DNA of 64,000 nucleotides, taken from the NCBI GenBank assembly GCA_004298045.1, contig SCRM01000010.1:372001-436000 (forward strand), given 5' to 3'. Position 1 is the first letter of the stretch, and each line of letters opens with the position of its first letter. Below the pieces are notes generated by a model that saw only the letters and a program-made list of their open reading frames with translations, was not told the origin of the DNA and ran no database searches. Source of the DNA: Rhodanobacter sp. (GTDB lineage: Bacteria > Pseudomonadota > Gammaproteobacteria > Xanthomonadales > Rhodanobacteraceae). Below are positions 8,398-17,206 of this stretch, one piece after another. Position numbers and translations under genes: made by a program.

Positions 8398-10161
8398 GTG
8401 TCCGATACCGATAACACCCCACCGACCACCGCCGGCGACGCCAACCCTTCGCCGGAAGCGCGTCCGCGCGCACCGCGCCGCGCACCGCGCGCAAGCCGCA
8501 GCGCCAGCACCGAAACCGCCGCGCCGGCAGCCGCCACACCGGCGCCCGCGCCGGTTGCGGCACCTGCCCCGGTTCCCGCTCCTGTTCCCGTGCCGGTGGC
8601 GCCACCCATGGCAGCCGAGGCTGTCGGCAATGGCGAACCGCGCGAACCGGCACCGTCTGCGGCCACCGCCGCCAACCCCAACGCGGGCCAAAGCCAGGCG
8701 CCGGGTCAAGGCCAAAACCTGCCCGGCAACAATGGCGGCAACCGGCAGGAGCGGGAGGGCCGCGGCCGGCGGCGGCGCCACGAGCGCAACCAGAACCGCC
8801 CGCAAGGCGGCAACCCCAACGGCAACCCGCATCACAACAACAACCCGCGCGGCCTGCCGGTGGACGACGACAATGCCGATCCGGGCGCCGACGACCGCCT
8901 CATCAACCTGACCGAGCTCAAGCGCATGAAGGCGCCGCAGCTCCTGGCGTTTGCCGAATCGCTCGGCATCTCCGAAGGCATTGCCCGCGCGCGCCGGCAG
9001 GACGTGATCTTCGCCGTGCTCAAGGCGCATGCGCGCTCCGGCGGCGGTATCTGGGCCGAAGGCGTGCTGGAGATCCTGCAGGACGGCTTCGGCTTCCTGC
9101 GCTCGGCCGACGAAAGCTATCTCGCCGGCCCGGACGACATCTACGTCAGCCCCAGCCAGATCCGCCGCTTCAACCTGCGCACCGGCGACTACCTCACCGG
9201 GCGCGTGCGCCATCCGAAGGAAGGCGAGCGCTACTTCGCGATGCTGCGCGTGGACGACATCAACGGCGATCCGCCGGAGGCGTCCAAGAACAAGATGCTG
9301 TTCGAGAACCTGACGCCGCTGTTTCCGCGCAAGGCATTCAAGCTCGAGCGCGGTGATGGTTCCAGCGAGGACATTACCGGCCGCATCCTTGACCTGATGG
9401 CGCCGATCGGCAAGGGCCAGCGCGCCCTGATCGTCTCGCAGCCCAAGTCCGGCAAGACGATGATGCTGCAGAACATCGCGCAGGCGCTGCAGTACAACCA
9501 CCCCGAGGCGCACGTCATCATCCTGCTGGTGGACGAGCGCCCGGAGGAAGTGACCGAGATCGCGCGCACGGTGCGCGCCGAAGTCATCAGCTCCACCTTC
9601 GACGAGCCCGCCGTGCGCCACGTGCAGGTGGCCGAGATGGTGATCGAGCGGGCCAAGCGCCTGGTCGAGCACAAGCGCGACGTGGTGATCCTGCTGGATT
9701 CCATCACCCGCCTCGCCCGCGCCTACAACACCGTGGTGCCCAGCTCGGGCAAGGTGCTCACCGGCGGCGTCGACGCCAACGCGCTGCAGCGCCCCAAGCG
9801 CTTCTTCGGCGCCGCGCGCAACGTCGAGGAAGGCGGCAGCCTCACCATCGTCGGCACCGCGCTGATCGACACCGGCTCCAAGATGGACGAGGTGATCTAC
9901 GAGGAGTTCAAGGGCACCGGCAACATGGAAGTGCACCTGAACCGCCGCATCTCGGAAAAGCGCGTCTACCCCGCGATCGACATCAACCGCTCCGGCACCC
10001 GCCGCGAAGAACTGCTGATTCCGCCCGACCTGCTGCAGAAGGTGTGGATTTTGCGCAAGCTGCTGCACCCGATGGATGAGCTCGCCGCGATCGAGTTCAT
10101 GCTCGACAAGATGAAGAACACCAAGTCCAACGACGAGTTCTTCAATTCGATGAAGCGCTGA
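8398..10161 (+). CDS. rho: transcription termination factor Rho with long disordered N-terminal extension
   Basis: A 587-residue Rho, against about 420 in E. coli. Residues 167-587 hold the normal protein: N-terminal helical domain, cold-shock RNA-binding domain with 'DGFGFLRS' (229-236), Walker A 'SQPKSGKT' (347-354), Walker B '[15 protein letters not shown]', and the C-terminal ATPase region. The first about 165 residues are low complexity: Ala/Pro-rich to about 75, then Gly/Asn/Gln/Arg-rich with basic runs. Insertions and extensions of this kind occur in Rho of other phyla and may drive RNA binding or condensation. The start is GTG 8398, with a purine-rich site at 8385-8391; the in-frame TTG at 8392 is less likely. 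Confidence 0.95.
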   Translation: MSDTDNTPPTTAGDANPSPEARPRAPRRAPRASRSASTETAAPAAATPAPAPVAAPAPVPAPVPVPVAPPMAAEAVGNGEPREPAPSAATAANPNAGQSQAPGQGQNLPGNNGGNRQEREGRGRRRRHERNQNRPQGGNPNGNPHHNNNPRGLPVDDDNADPGADDRLINLTELKRMKAPQLLAFAESLGISEGIARARRQDVIFAVLKAHARSGGGIWAEGVLEILQDGFGFLRSADESYLAGPDDIYVSPSQIRRFNLRTGDYLTGRVRHPKEGERYFAMLRVDDINGDPPEASKNKMLFENLTPLFPRKAFKLERGDGSSEDITGRILDLMAPIGKGQRALIVSQPKSGKTMMLQNIAQALQYNHPEAHVIILLVDERPEEVTEIARTVRAEVISSTFDEPAVRHVQVAEMVIERAKRLVEHKRDVVILLDSITRLARAYNTVVPSSGKVLTGGVDANALQRPKRFFGAARNVEEGGSLTIVGTALIDTGSKMDEVIYEEFKGTGNMEVHLNRRISEKRVYPAIDINRSGTRREELLIPPDLLQKVWILRKLLHPMDELAAIEFMLDKMKNTKSNDEFFNSMKR

Positions 10162-10187
10162 GGTCCGGCGCAGCCGAGCCTCAGCGC

Positions 10188-10303
10188 CGGGCCATGGATG
10201 GCCCGCTCGCGGTGCCGTCGCGCAGCGATGGCACCGTGGAGCCGGTTTCGGGCCACGCCCGAAATCGGCGAGCCCGGAAAGGGCAGGAAAGCCCTTTCCG
10301 GGC
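10188..10303. repeat. four consecutive hairpins in the rho-kinase intergenic region
   Basis: Four stems follow each other with only 2-4 bases between them. H1 has arms 10188-10195/10198-10205 (CGGGCCAT, 8 bp). H2 has arms 10210-10220/10226-10236 (11 bp, one G-U). H3 has arms 10241-10253/10257-10269 (13 bp, one G-U). H4 has arms 10272-10284/10291-10303 (13 bp perfect, GCCCGGAAAGGGC). They sit between the convergent ends of rho and the sensor-kinase gene, so they could act as a two-way terminator, but four such stems are more than termination needs. A composite palindromic intergenic repeat is the likeliest explanation. Confidence 0.8.
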
Positions 10304-10377
10304 ATCCAGTAAAGCCTTCGTCTCCCCCCGAACCGCGCTGCGGTAGTGATCCAGCGAGCCCCGGCTGCGCCGCGGTC

Positions 10378-11736
10378 TCACGCAGCCCCGGAAGCCGACG
10401 GAAAATCCACGCTGACCGCCAGCCCGCGGCCGTCGATGCCGCGGCCAATGCCGACCGTCGCATGGTGGGCCGCGGCAATGCGCTCGACGATCGAGAGCCC
10501 GAGCCCGCTGCCTGCGGCGCTGCGGTCGGCGCCGCGGTAGAAGCGGTCGCGCAGGCGCGGCCAATCCGCTGCGGGTACGCCGGCGCCATCGTCGGCCACG
10601 GTCAGGCGCCAGGCGTCGGCGTGCCGCTCCACGGCAACGGCGAGACGACCACCGGAAACGCCGTACTTGATCGCGTTGTCCACCAGGTTGTCGACCAGGA
10701 TGCGCAACGTGGCCGGGTCGCCATGCACCACGCAACCCGGGTCGGCCTGCAGGTCGACCGCGATGCCGCGGGCATCGGCATCGCCGGCGCGCAGCGCCAG
10801 GCATTCGGCGGCAACCCCGCCAAGGTCCACCGCCTGCAGCGCCAGCTCGCCACCGTGTTCGAGCCGCGCCAGCGTGAGCAACTGCTGCGCCAGATGCGTC
10901 GCGCGATCCACGCCCGCGATCACTTGCACGATGGCTTGCTGGCGGATTGCCGCATCCGGTGCGCCCAGTGCCACCTCGGCCTGCACCTTGATCGCGGCCA
11001 GCGGCGTGCGCAGCTCGTGCGCGGCATCCGCGGTGAACGTGCGCTCGCGATCCAGCGATACCGCCAGCCGGGCGAGCAGCCCATTCAGCGCGGCGACCAG
11101 CGGCACGGCTTCGGCCGGAATCCGCTGCACGTGCAGCGGTTCGAGGTTGCCCGCATCGCGGGTGCCCACGCTGCGCGCGAGGCGCCCCAGCGGGGCGAGG
11201 CCGCGCGCGACGCTGAGCCACACCAGCACCCCCAGCAACGGCAGCGCCCACAGCGCGACGCGACCCACACGCCAGGCCACCTCGTGCACCGGATGCTCGC
11301 GCAGCGCCAGCGGTTCCAGCACCGTCACCTGGTAGCCGCGGCGGGCGTCGCGCAGGCTGTAGCTGCGCCATGCGCGGGCGTCGATCACGCGCGTCGCATA
11401 GCCGTCGTCGGGATGGAAGCGCGCCGCCGGCGCATCCGGGCTGGCCAGCAGCAGGCGCTGGTCGCCGCCCCACACCTGGAACGCGAGCGGCGCGACCTGA
11501 TTGCCGTGATCGCGCCCGTTGCCGGCATCGCCATCACCGGCCTGCGCCAAGCGCGTGAGGCGCTTCAGGTCGAGCGCCAGCAACGTGCGCGCGCCCTGTT
11601 GCAGGCGCGCATCGGCCAGCTCGTGGATCTCCTCGCGCACCTCGTCATAGCCGACCGCCAGCATCGCGCCCCACGCCAGCACGAGGCTGCCGATCAGCAG
11701 CAGCAACAGCCGCATGCGCAGCGAACGCGGCGTCAT
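10378..11736 (-). CDS. sensor histidine kinase, QseC/PmrB-like
   Basis: A 452-residue inner-membrane kinase. TM1 is at residues 8-30, a periplasmic domain of about 125 residues follows, TM2 is at 159-180, then HAMP, a dimerisation domain with His240 in 'AAHELRTPLA', N-box 'DNLVDNAIKYG', G1 'DDGAGVP' and G2 'GSGLGLSI'. It overlaps the response-regulator stop by four bases (ATGA), so the pair is co-translated. The start is ATG 11736; the frame further upstream belongs to the regulator region. The PmrA/QseB-type box upstream of the pair supports this subfamily; the signal is not known. Confidence 0.9.
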   Translation of the reverse strand: MTPRSLRMRLLLLLIGSLVLAWGAMLAVGYDEVREEIHELADARLQQGARTLLALDLKRLTRLAQAGDGDAGNGRDHGNQVAPLAFQVWGGDQRLLLASPDAPAARFHPDDGYATRVIDARAWRSYSLRDARRGYQVTVLEPLALREHPVHEVAWRVGRVALWALPLLGVLVWLSVARGLAPLGRLARSVGTRDAGNLEPLHVQRIPAEAVPLVAALNGLLARLAVSLDRERTFTADAAHELRTPLAAIKVQAEVALGAPDAAIRQQAIVQVIAGVDRATHLAQQLLTLARLEHGGELALQAVDLGGVAAECLALRAGDADARGIAVDLQADPGCVVHGDPATLRILVDNLVDNAIKYGVSGGRLAVAVERHADAWRLTVADDGAGVPAADWPRLRDRFYRGADRSAAGSGLGLSIVERIAAAHHATVGIGRGIDGRGLAVSVDFPSASGAA

Positions 11737-12398
11737 GGCCGATCCCTCGGCACCAGATAGCCGACGCCACGGATGGTCTTGATCAGGTCGGCGCCGAGCT
11801 TCTTGCGCAGGTTGGAGATGTGCACTTCCACCGCGTTGCTCTCGATCTCCTCGTTCCAGCCGTACAGGCCCTCTTCGAGCCGCGCGCGCGACAGCGCGGT
11901 GCCGCGGTGTTCGAGCAGGTCGACGAGGATCGCGCACTCGCGGCCAGACAGCACGATGGTGTCGTCGCCGCGCGTCACGGTGAGGCTTTCCGGCGCGAGC
12001 ACGAGGTCGCGGTAACGGATGACCTCGCTGCTGCGGCCATGCGCGCGGCGCAGCAGCGCACGGATGCGCGCCACCAGCTCGGCCAGCGCGAACGGCTTGA
12101 CCAGGTAGTCGTCGGCCCCGGCGTCCAGCCCGGCGACGCGGTCGTGCACGGTGTCGCGCGCGGTGAGGATCAGCACCGGCAGGTCGCTGCCCCGGGCGCG
12201 CAGCGCCTTCAGCACCTCCATGCCGCCGACGCGCGGCAGGCCGAGGTCGAGCACGACCAGTTCGTAGCCGGTGGTGGCCAGCGCCAATTGCGCGCTGCGG
12301 CCATCGCGTGTCCAGTCCACGGCGAAACCCGCCTGTTTCAGCCCGGCCTCGAGGCCGTTGCCGAGCAACTCGTCGTCTTCCACCAGCAGCAGGCGCAT
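11733..12398 (-). CDS. OmpR-family response regulator, QseB/PmrA-like
   Basis: A 221-residue regulator with a receiver domain (acidic pair 'VEDD' at residues 6-9, phospho-acceptor Asp51, Thr79, Lys101 in 'LVKPF') and a C-terminal winged helix (about 125-218) ending in 'LIKTIRGVGYLVP', typical of OmpR/PhoB proteins. With the kinase behind it, it forms a complete two-component system. A CTTAAG-N5-CTTCAG box at 12482-12498, between it and the divergent PepSY gene, fits PmrA/QseB recognition and suggests autoregulation as well as control of the divergent pair. Confidence 0.93.
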   Translation of the reverse strand: MRLLLVEDDELLGNGLEAGLKQAGFAVDWTRDGRSAQLALATTGYELVVLDLGLPRVGGMEVLKALRARGSDLPVLILTARDTVHDRVAGLDAGADDYLVKPFALAELVARIRALLRRAHGRSSEVIRYRDLVLAPESLTVTRGDDTIVLSGRECAILVDLLEHRGTALSRARLEEGLYGWNEEIESNAVEVHISNLRKKLGADLIKTIRGVGYLVPRDRP

Positions 12399-12481
12399 CG
12401 CGGTTCTCCAGGCATGCCGCGCGATTGTCCGCGACCGAGCTTAAGCGGTTCCTGCGGCCGCGCGCGAAACGGCCCGGGCGG

Positions 12482-12498
12482 CTTAAGACCGGCTTCAG
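12482..12498. promoter_or_regulatory. PmrA/QseB-type direct-repeat box
   Basis: The sequence CTTAAG-ACCGG-CTTCAG matches the known PmrA/QseB consensus of two CTTAAG-like half-sites five bases apart (11 of 12 bases). A second single CTTAAG is at 12440-12445. Both lie between the divergent regulator gene (start 12398) and the PepSY gene (start 12571), so one box could serve either or both. The assignment of the regulator to this family and the presence of its box support each other; binding itself is inferred. Confidence 0.7.
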
Positions 12499-12570
12499 CA
12501 CCAACCGCCACCTTGGCACCGTGCCGATCGGCACGCCGGCTGCGGCCGGATACCCCACTGGAGAAGAACC

Positions 12571-12858
12571 ATGCGCAACCCTGTCATCCACACCGTCGTC
12601 GCGCTCGGCCTGCTCGGGCTGTCAGCCGGCGCGTTCGCCTCCACCTACAACGGCGAGTGCACGACCCGGCCGAAGTCCGAATGGAAGAGCACCGCCGACG
12701 TCAAGGCACAGTTCACCGCGCAGGGCTACACCGTCGGCAAGGTCAAGGCCGGCGGCAGTTGCTACGAGGTGTACGCCAAGGACAAGAACGGGCAGAAAGT
12801 CGAGCTGTTCGTCGACCCGATGAAGGGCGCCGTGGTCGGGCAGGCCGGCAAGCCATGA
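12571..12858 (+). CDS. periplasmic PepSY-domain protein
   Basis: A 95-residue protein with a signal peptide (about residues 1-23, '...LSAGAFAS') and a single PepSY-like fold: 'KSEWKSTADVKAQFTAQGYTVGKVK', then 'CYEVYAKDKNG' and 'VELFVDPMKGAVV'. Two cysteines in the mature part (in 'GECTT' and 'GSCYEV') could form a disulfide. PepSY modules are often found near redox or peptidase proteins and with QseBC-like systems. It overlaps the cytochrome b561 start by four bases. An AGAAGAA-like ribosome site precedes the ATG. Its exact role is unknown. Confidence 0.82.
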   Translation: MRNPVIHTVVALGLLGLSAGAFASTYNGECTTRPKSEWKSTADVKAQFTAQGYTVGKVKAGGSCYEVYAKDKNGQKVELFVDPMKGAVVGQAGKP

Positions 12859-13439
12859 GCGCCCGGGCGCCGATGGTGCGCGTCTGGGATCCGCTGGTGC
12901 GGGTCTTCCACTGGTCGCTGGTGGCCGCGTTCTTCGGCGCCTGGTTCCTGGGCGAGGACGGCGGCGCGCTGCATCAGGCGCTCGGCTACACGGTGCTCGG
13001 GCTGGTCGCGTTCCGGCTGGTCTGGGGCGTGGTCGGCAGCCGCCATGCGCGGTTTGCCGACTTCGTGCCCACGCCGCGCCGGCTCGCCGGTTACGTCCGC
13101 GACATGCTGGCGCGCAGGGAAGCGCGCCACCTCGGCCACAACCCGGCCGGGGCGGTGATGATCCTTGCCCTCATCACCCTGTTGGCGGCCACCGGCTTCA
13201 CCGGCTGGCTGCAGACCACCGACGCGTTCTGGGGCAGCGAACTGCTGGAAGAGGTGCACGGACTGCTCGCCCACACCACGCTGGTGCTGGTCGGGCTGCA
13301 CGTTGCGGGCGTCGTCTACAGCAGCCTGCGCCACCGCGAAAACCTGGTTCGCGCCATGGTGACCGGGCGCAAGCGGCCGCTCGGCGACGCCGCCACCGCA
13401 CGGTCTCCGGAAGCCGCGTCGGCCGAGCGGCACCCCTGA
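12855..13439 (+). CDS. cytochrome b561-family membrane protein
   Basis: A 194-residue integral membrane protein with four predicted helices (about 18-34, 40-58, 95-115 and 135-158). Histidines suitable for haem b ligation are His19 in 'VFHWSL', His40 in 'ALHQALGY', and those in 'EVHGLLAH' and 'VGLHVAGV'. The family moves electrons between the quinone pool and periplasmic acceptors. Its overlap with the PepSY gene and the divergent two-component system suggest an envelope electron-transfer response. The last 30 residues are a hydrophilic tail. Confidence 0.88.
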   Translation: MSARAPMVRVWDPLVRVFHWSLVAAFFGAWFLGEDGGALHQALGYTVLGLVAFRLVWGVVGSRHARFADFVPTPRRLAGYVRDMLARREARHLGHNPAGAVMILALITLLAATGFTGWLQTTDAFWGSELLEEVHGLLAHTTLVLVGLHVAGVVYSSLRHRENLVRAMVTGRKRPLGDAATARSPEAASAERHP

Positions 13440-13483
13440 CGACATGCGACAAAACGCAGCAGTTGCAGCCGGCCCCGGTTTGC

Positions 13484-13507
13484 GTAAGATAGTAACCAAT
13501 TACTTAC
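13484..13507. promoter_or_regulatory. nested inverted repeat in front of tetR-family gene
   Basis: An inner repeat AGTAA-CCAA-TTACT (13491-13504) is framed by GTAAG (13484-13488) and CTTAC (13503-13507). It is markedly A+T-rich for this window and ends 19 bases before the TetR start, the position expected for an operator that overlaps the promoter and mediates autorepression. No strong separate -35/-10 pair was found. Confidence 0.65.
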
Positions 13508-13526
13508 TGCAAGGCCGAACGCCAGC

Positions 13527-14135
13527 ATGCCTGTCCGCCACCATCTCCCTGCCGACGAACGCCGCACCGCCACGGTTGAAGCCGTGGTGGAGCTGGCGGC
13601 CAAACAGAACCCCAGCGACATCACCACCGCCGCGATCGCCCAGCACATGGGACTGACCCAGGGCGCGCTGTTTCGCCACTTCCCCACCAAGGACGCGGTG
13701 ATGCAGGCCGTGATGGCCTGGGTGACCGACCGCCTGCTGGGGCGCGTGGACGAGGCCATCGCGAATGCGCCGACGCCAGTCGCCGGGTTGGAGGCCGCGT
13801 TCATGGCGCACGTCGATTTCGTCGTGCGCCATCCCGGCGTGCCGCGCATGCTGTTCGGCGAGCTGCAACGCCCGGCGGCCACGCCGACGAAAAAGGTGGT
13901 GAAGGCTCTGCTACAGCAATACGCCAAGCGTGTCGCCACCCTGCTCGCCGCCGGCAAGGCGCAAGGCGCGCTGGATGCGAAGCTCGATGTCGACGCCGCC
14001 ACGATCGCCTTCGTCGGCACCTTCCAGGGGCTGGTGATGCGCACGCTGCTCGTCGGCACACCCTCCCTGATGCGGCGCGAGGCCGGTGCGGTATTCGCGA
14101 TCTACCTGCGCGGCATCGGCGGAGGCACGCCATGA
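13527..14135 (+). CDS. TetR-family transcriptional regulator of the downstream exporter operon
   Basis: A 202-residue regulator. The N-terminal helix-turn-helix (about residues 30-55) reads 'DITTAAIAQHMGLTQGALF' followed by 'RHFPTKDAVM', a typical TetR recognition region; the remaining about 140 residues would form the ligand-binding dimer domain. It is the first gene of an apparent five- or six-gene operon with an ABC exporter and an outer-membrane factor, and its stop overlaps the adaptor gene start (ATGA). By family precedent it represses the operon until a substrate binds; the inverted repeat upstream is the likely operator. Confidence 0.9.
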   Translation: MPVRHHLPADERRTATVEAVVELAAKQNPSDITTAAIAQHMGLTQGALFRHFPTKDAVMQAVMAWVTDRLLGRVDEAIANAPTPVAGLEAAFMAHVDFVVRHPGVPRMLFGELQRPAATPTKKVVKALLQQYAKRVATLLAAGKAQGALDAKLDVDAATIAFVGTFQGLVMRTLLVGTPSLMRREAGAVFAIYLRGIGGGTP

Positions 14136-15283
14136 AACGCCTCCACCTGCAACGCCGCACCTGGGCCCTGCTCGGCGTCGCGGCCGCCATCGCCGGCCTG
14201 CTCGGCTACGTCGCGGTGAGCACCGGGCCGTTCGCCGCCGTACCGGTCACCACCGCCACCGTGCAGAGCCGCGCGATCCATCCGGCGCTGTTCGGTATCG
14301 GCACGGTGGAAGCCCGCTACACCTACCGCATCGGCCCGACCAGCGCCGGCCGCGTCGCGCGCCTCGCCGTGCACGTGAGCGACCGGGTGCACGCCGGGCA
14401 GGTGCTGGGCACGATGGACGCGGTCGATCTCGACGAGCGCATCCGCGCGCAGCAGGCCGCACTCGCCAGCGCGCAGGCGGCGCTGGCGCAGGCGGGCAGC
14501 CAGCGCGCGTACGCGGCCACGCAGGCGCAGCGCTATGCGAAGCTGCTGGACGCGCGCGGCACCAGCGCGGAAATCACTGCCGGCAAGCGCCAGGAACTCG
14601 CCAGCGCCAGTGCGGCGCGGGATGCCGCCGGCGCCAACGTGGAACGCCTGCGCGCGGACGTGCTGGCGCTCAAGGCGCAGCGCGCAAATCTCGACCTGGT
14701 ATCGCCGGTGGACGGGCTGGTGGTCGCGCGCCACGCCGAACCGGGCAGCACGCTGGTCGCCGGGCAGGCCGCGCTGGACGTGATCGACCCGCGGCAGTTG
14801 TGGGTCGACGCGCGCTTCGACCAGTTGGGCGCGGGCGGGCTCGCCGCCGGCCTGCCGGTGGGCATCGTGCTGCGCTCGCGCCAGGGCCAGACCCTGCACG
14901 GCCGCGTGCTGCGCGTCGATCCGCTGGCCGACGCGGTGACCGAGGAGACGACGGCGAAGATCGTGTTCGACACACTGCCCGCGCCGCTGCCGCCGCTGGG
15001 CGAACTGGCGGAGGTCACGGTGGCGCTGCCGGCGACGGCGGCCGCGCCGACCGTGCCCAACGCCGCGATCCGCACCCTGGGCGACCGTCGCGGCGTGTGG
15101 GAGATGAACCACGGCAAGCCGCGCTTCGCCAGCGTCGCGCTGGGCGCCGCCGACCTCGACGGTGCGGTGCAGGTCACCCGCGGGCTCGCCGCCGGCGACC
15201 GCGTGATCGCCTACAGCGCCGCCGCCATCACGCCGCACAGCCGGGTCAAGGTGGTGCCGCGCATCCCCGGGGTCGCGCCATGA
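14132..15283 (+). CDS. periplasmic adaptor (HlyD/MacA-like) of ABC exporter
   Basis: A 383-residue membrane-fusion protein. One N-terminal membrane anchor (about residues 10-32) is followed by the split lipoyl domain ('VSDRVHAGQVLGTMD' near 88-102 and 'LVSPVDGLVVAR' near 188-199), a coiled-coil hairpin rich in Ala/Gln/Arg (about 105-180), and beta-barrel and membrane-proximal domains. It would link the inner-membrane ABC unit to the outer-membrane lipoprotein encoded later in the operon. It overlaps both neighbours by four bases. Confidence 0.9.
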   Translation: MKRLHLQRRTWALLGVAAAIAGLLGYVAVSTGPFAAVPVTTATVQSRAIHPALFGIGTVEARYTYRIGPTSAGRVARLAVHVSDRVHAGQVLGTMDAVDLDERIRAQQAALASAQAALAQAGSQRAYAATQAQRYAKLLDARGTSAEITAGKRQELASASAARDAAGANVERLRADVLALKAQRANLDLVSPVDGLVVARHAEPGSTLVAGQAALDVIDPRQLWVDARFDQLGAGGLAAGLPVGIVLRSRQGQTLHGRVLRVDPLADAVTEETTAKIVFDTLPAPLPPLGELAEVTVALPATAAAPTVPNAAIRTLGDRRGVWEMNHGKPRFASVALGAADLDGAVQVTRGLAAGDRVIAYSAAAITPHSRVKVVPRIPGVAP

Positions 15284-16473
15284 TCAGCCTCGCCGGCCGC
15301 GACATCCTGCACGCCTGGGGCAAGTTCGTGTTCACCGGCATCGGCCTCGGCCTCCTGATCGGCGTGACCCTGACGATGGCCGGCGTGTACCGCGGCATGG
15401 TCGCCGACGCGCAGGCGACGCTCGACAACAGCGGCGCCGACCTGTGGGTGGTGCAGCAGGGCACGCTCGGGCCGTATGCGGAATCCTCCAGCGTGTACGA
15501 CGACCTGTGGCGCGGCATCCGCGCCATGCCCGGCGTCGCGCAGGCGGCCAACGTCACCTACCTGACGATGCAGGTGCGCGCCGGCAACCGCGACGTGCGC
15601 GCAATGGTCGCCGGCATCGCCGCCGCCGAACCGGGCGCGCCGGGCTGGCCGCCGTATCTCGTCGCCGGGCGCCAGATCACGCGCAGCCATTACGAGGCCG
15701 TGGCCGACATCGCCACCGGCTTCAAGCTCGGCGACGTGCTCACCATCCGCCGCAACCAGTACACCGTGGTCGGCCTGACCCGGCGCATGGTGTCCTCCAA
15801 CGGCGACCCGATGGTGTTCATTCCGCTGAAGGACGCCCAGCAGGCGCAGTTCCTGAAGGACAACGACGCGATCCGCATGCAGCGCCGGCGCAGCGCCGAA
15901 AACCCGGCGTTCGCGGCGCCCGGCGTGCTGGCGGCGGTGAACGCCAGCCAGGCGAGCAACCCGTTCGTCAACGCGATCCTGGTGCGCATCCAGCCGGGCT
16001 GGACGCCGCCGGAGGTCGCCGCGCCGATCGCGCGCTGGAAGCGGCTCACGGTGTACGACCGCTCACAGATGAACCACATCCTCGTCGGCAAGCTGATCGA
16101 GTCCTCGGCCAAGCAGATCGGCATGTTCCTGGTCATTCTCGCGATGGTCAGCGCGGCCATCGTCGCCTTCATCATCTACACGCTGACGATGGACAAGATC
16201 CGCGAGATCGCGGTGCTGAAACTGATCGGCACGCGCGACCGCACGATCGCCGCGATGATCCTGCAGCAGGCGCTGGTGCTGGGCGTGATCGGTTTTGCGG
16301 TGGGCAAGATCAGCGCCAGCTTTGCCGCGCCGTATTTCCCCAAATACGCGCTGCTGATTCCGTCCGACGCCGTCGCCGGTTTCGCCGCGATCCTCGTCAT
16401 CTGCGCGCTGGCCAGCGTGGTCGCGATCCGCATGGCGCTGCGCGTCGACCCTGCCGCAGCGATCGGAGGCTGA
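15280..16473 (+). CDS. ABC transporter permease, MacB/DevC/FtsX type
   Basis: A 397-residue permease with the MacB-like plan: one N-terminal helix (about 17-40), a large periplasmic domain of about 230 residues, then three C-terminal helices (about 277-300, 320-345 and 360-385). 'MDKIREIAVLKLIGTR' at about 302-317 is the coupling-helix sequence of the FtsX family. Such type VII ABC proteins act as mechanotransmitters or exporters in tripartite pumps. It is overlapped by the adaptor gene and followed one base later by the ATPase gene. Confidence 0.9.
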   Translation: MISLAGRDILHAWGKFVFTGIGLGLLIGVTLTMAGVYRGMVADAQATLDNSGADLWVVQQGTLGPYAESSSVYDDLWRGIRAMPGVAQAANVTYLTMQVRAGNRDVRAMVAGIAAAEPGAPGWPPYLVAGRQITRSHYEAVADIATGFKLGDVLTIRRNQYTVVGLTRRMVSSNGDPMVFIPLKDAQQAQFLKDNDAIRMQRRRSAENPAFAAPGVLAAVNASQASNPFVNAILVRIQPGWTPPEVAAPIARWKRLTVYDRSQMNHILVGKLIESSAKQIGMFLVILAMVSAAIVAFIIYTLTMDKIREIAVLKLIGTRDRTIAAMILQQALVLGVIGFAVGKISASFAAPYFPKYALLIPSDAVAGFAAILVICALASVVAIRMALRVDPAAAIGG

Positions 16474-16474
16474 G

Positions 16475-17182
16475 ATGGGCCACGGCATCCGCATCGAAGG
16501 CCTGCGCAAGCGCTACGGCAGCGGCGACACCGCGGTGGACGCGCTGAAGAACGTCGACATGACGGTCGCGCCCGGCGAGGTCGTGGGCCTCATCGGGCCG
16601 TCGGGCTCGGGCAAGAGCACGCTGCTGAAATGCCTGGGCGCGGTGATCGACCCGACCGCCGGGCGCATGGTGCTGGGCGACGAGGTGATCTTCGACGAAG
16701 GCTGGAAGGCGCGCGACCTGCGCGCCCTGCGCCGCGACAAGATCGGTTTCGTGTTCCAGGCGCCGTACCTGATCCCGTTTCTCGATGTGGCCGACAACGT
16801 GGCGCTGCTGCCGATGCTGGCCGGCGTGCCAAACGCCGAGGCCCGCGCCCGCGCACTGGAGCTGTTGACCGCGCTCGACGTGCAGCACCGTGCGAACGCG
16901 ATGCCGGTGCAGCTTTCCGGCGGCGAGCAGCAGCGCGTCGCGATCGCCCGCGGGCTGGTCAACCGGCCGCCGGTGATCCTCGCCGACGAGCCCACCGCGC
17001 CGCTCGACCTGGAGCGCGCGATGGCCGTGATCCGCGTGCTGAACGACATGGCGCGGCAACTGCAGACCGCCGTCATCGTGGTCACCCACGACGAGAAGAT
17101 CATCCCCACCTTCAAGCGCATCTATCACATCCGCGACGGCGTCACCGTCGAGGAACCCGGCGAAGGTCGCGCCTTCGACTGA
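16475..17182 (+). CDS. ABC transporter ATP-binding protein, MacB/LolD type
   Basis: A 235-residue ATPase with Walker A 'GPSGSGKS' (41-48), Q-loop 'FVFQAPYLIP', signature 'LSGGEQQR' (147-154), Walker B 'ILADEPT' (168-174) and the switch histidine in 'VVTHDEK'. It belongs to the LolD/MacB/DevA group that pairs with FtsX-like permeases. 'APLD' replaces the usual 'GNLD' D-loop context, a minor variation. The substrate is not predictable from sequence. Confidence 0.92.
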   Translation: MGHGIRIEGLRKRYGSGDTAVDALKNVDMTVAPGEVVGLIGPSGSGKSTLLKCLGAVIDPTAGRMVLGDEVIFDEGWKARDLRALRRDKIGFVFQAPYLIPFLDVADNVALLPMLAGVPNAEARARALELLTALDVQHRANAMPVQLSGGEQQRVAIARGLVNRPPVILADEPTAPLDLERAMAVIRVLNDMARQLQTAVIVVTHDEKIIPTFKRIYHIRDGVTVEEPGEGRAFD

Positions 17183-17206
17183 CGCCCCCACCACGAGGAA
17201 CCTGCC

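Noticed and set aside
7876-10305. Open frame of 809 codons antisense to trxA and rho
   Set aside because: Shadow of rho; composition is biased and no family is visible.
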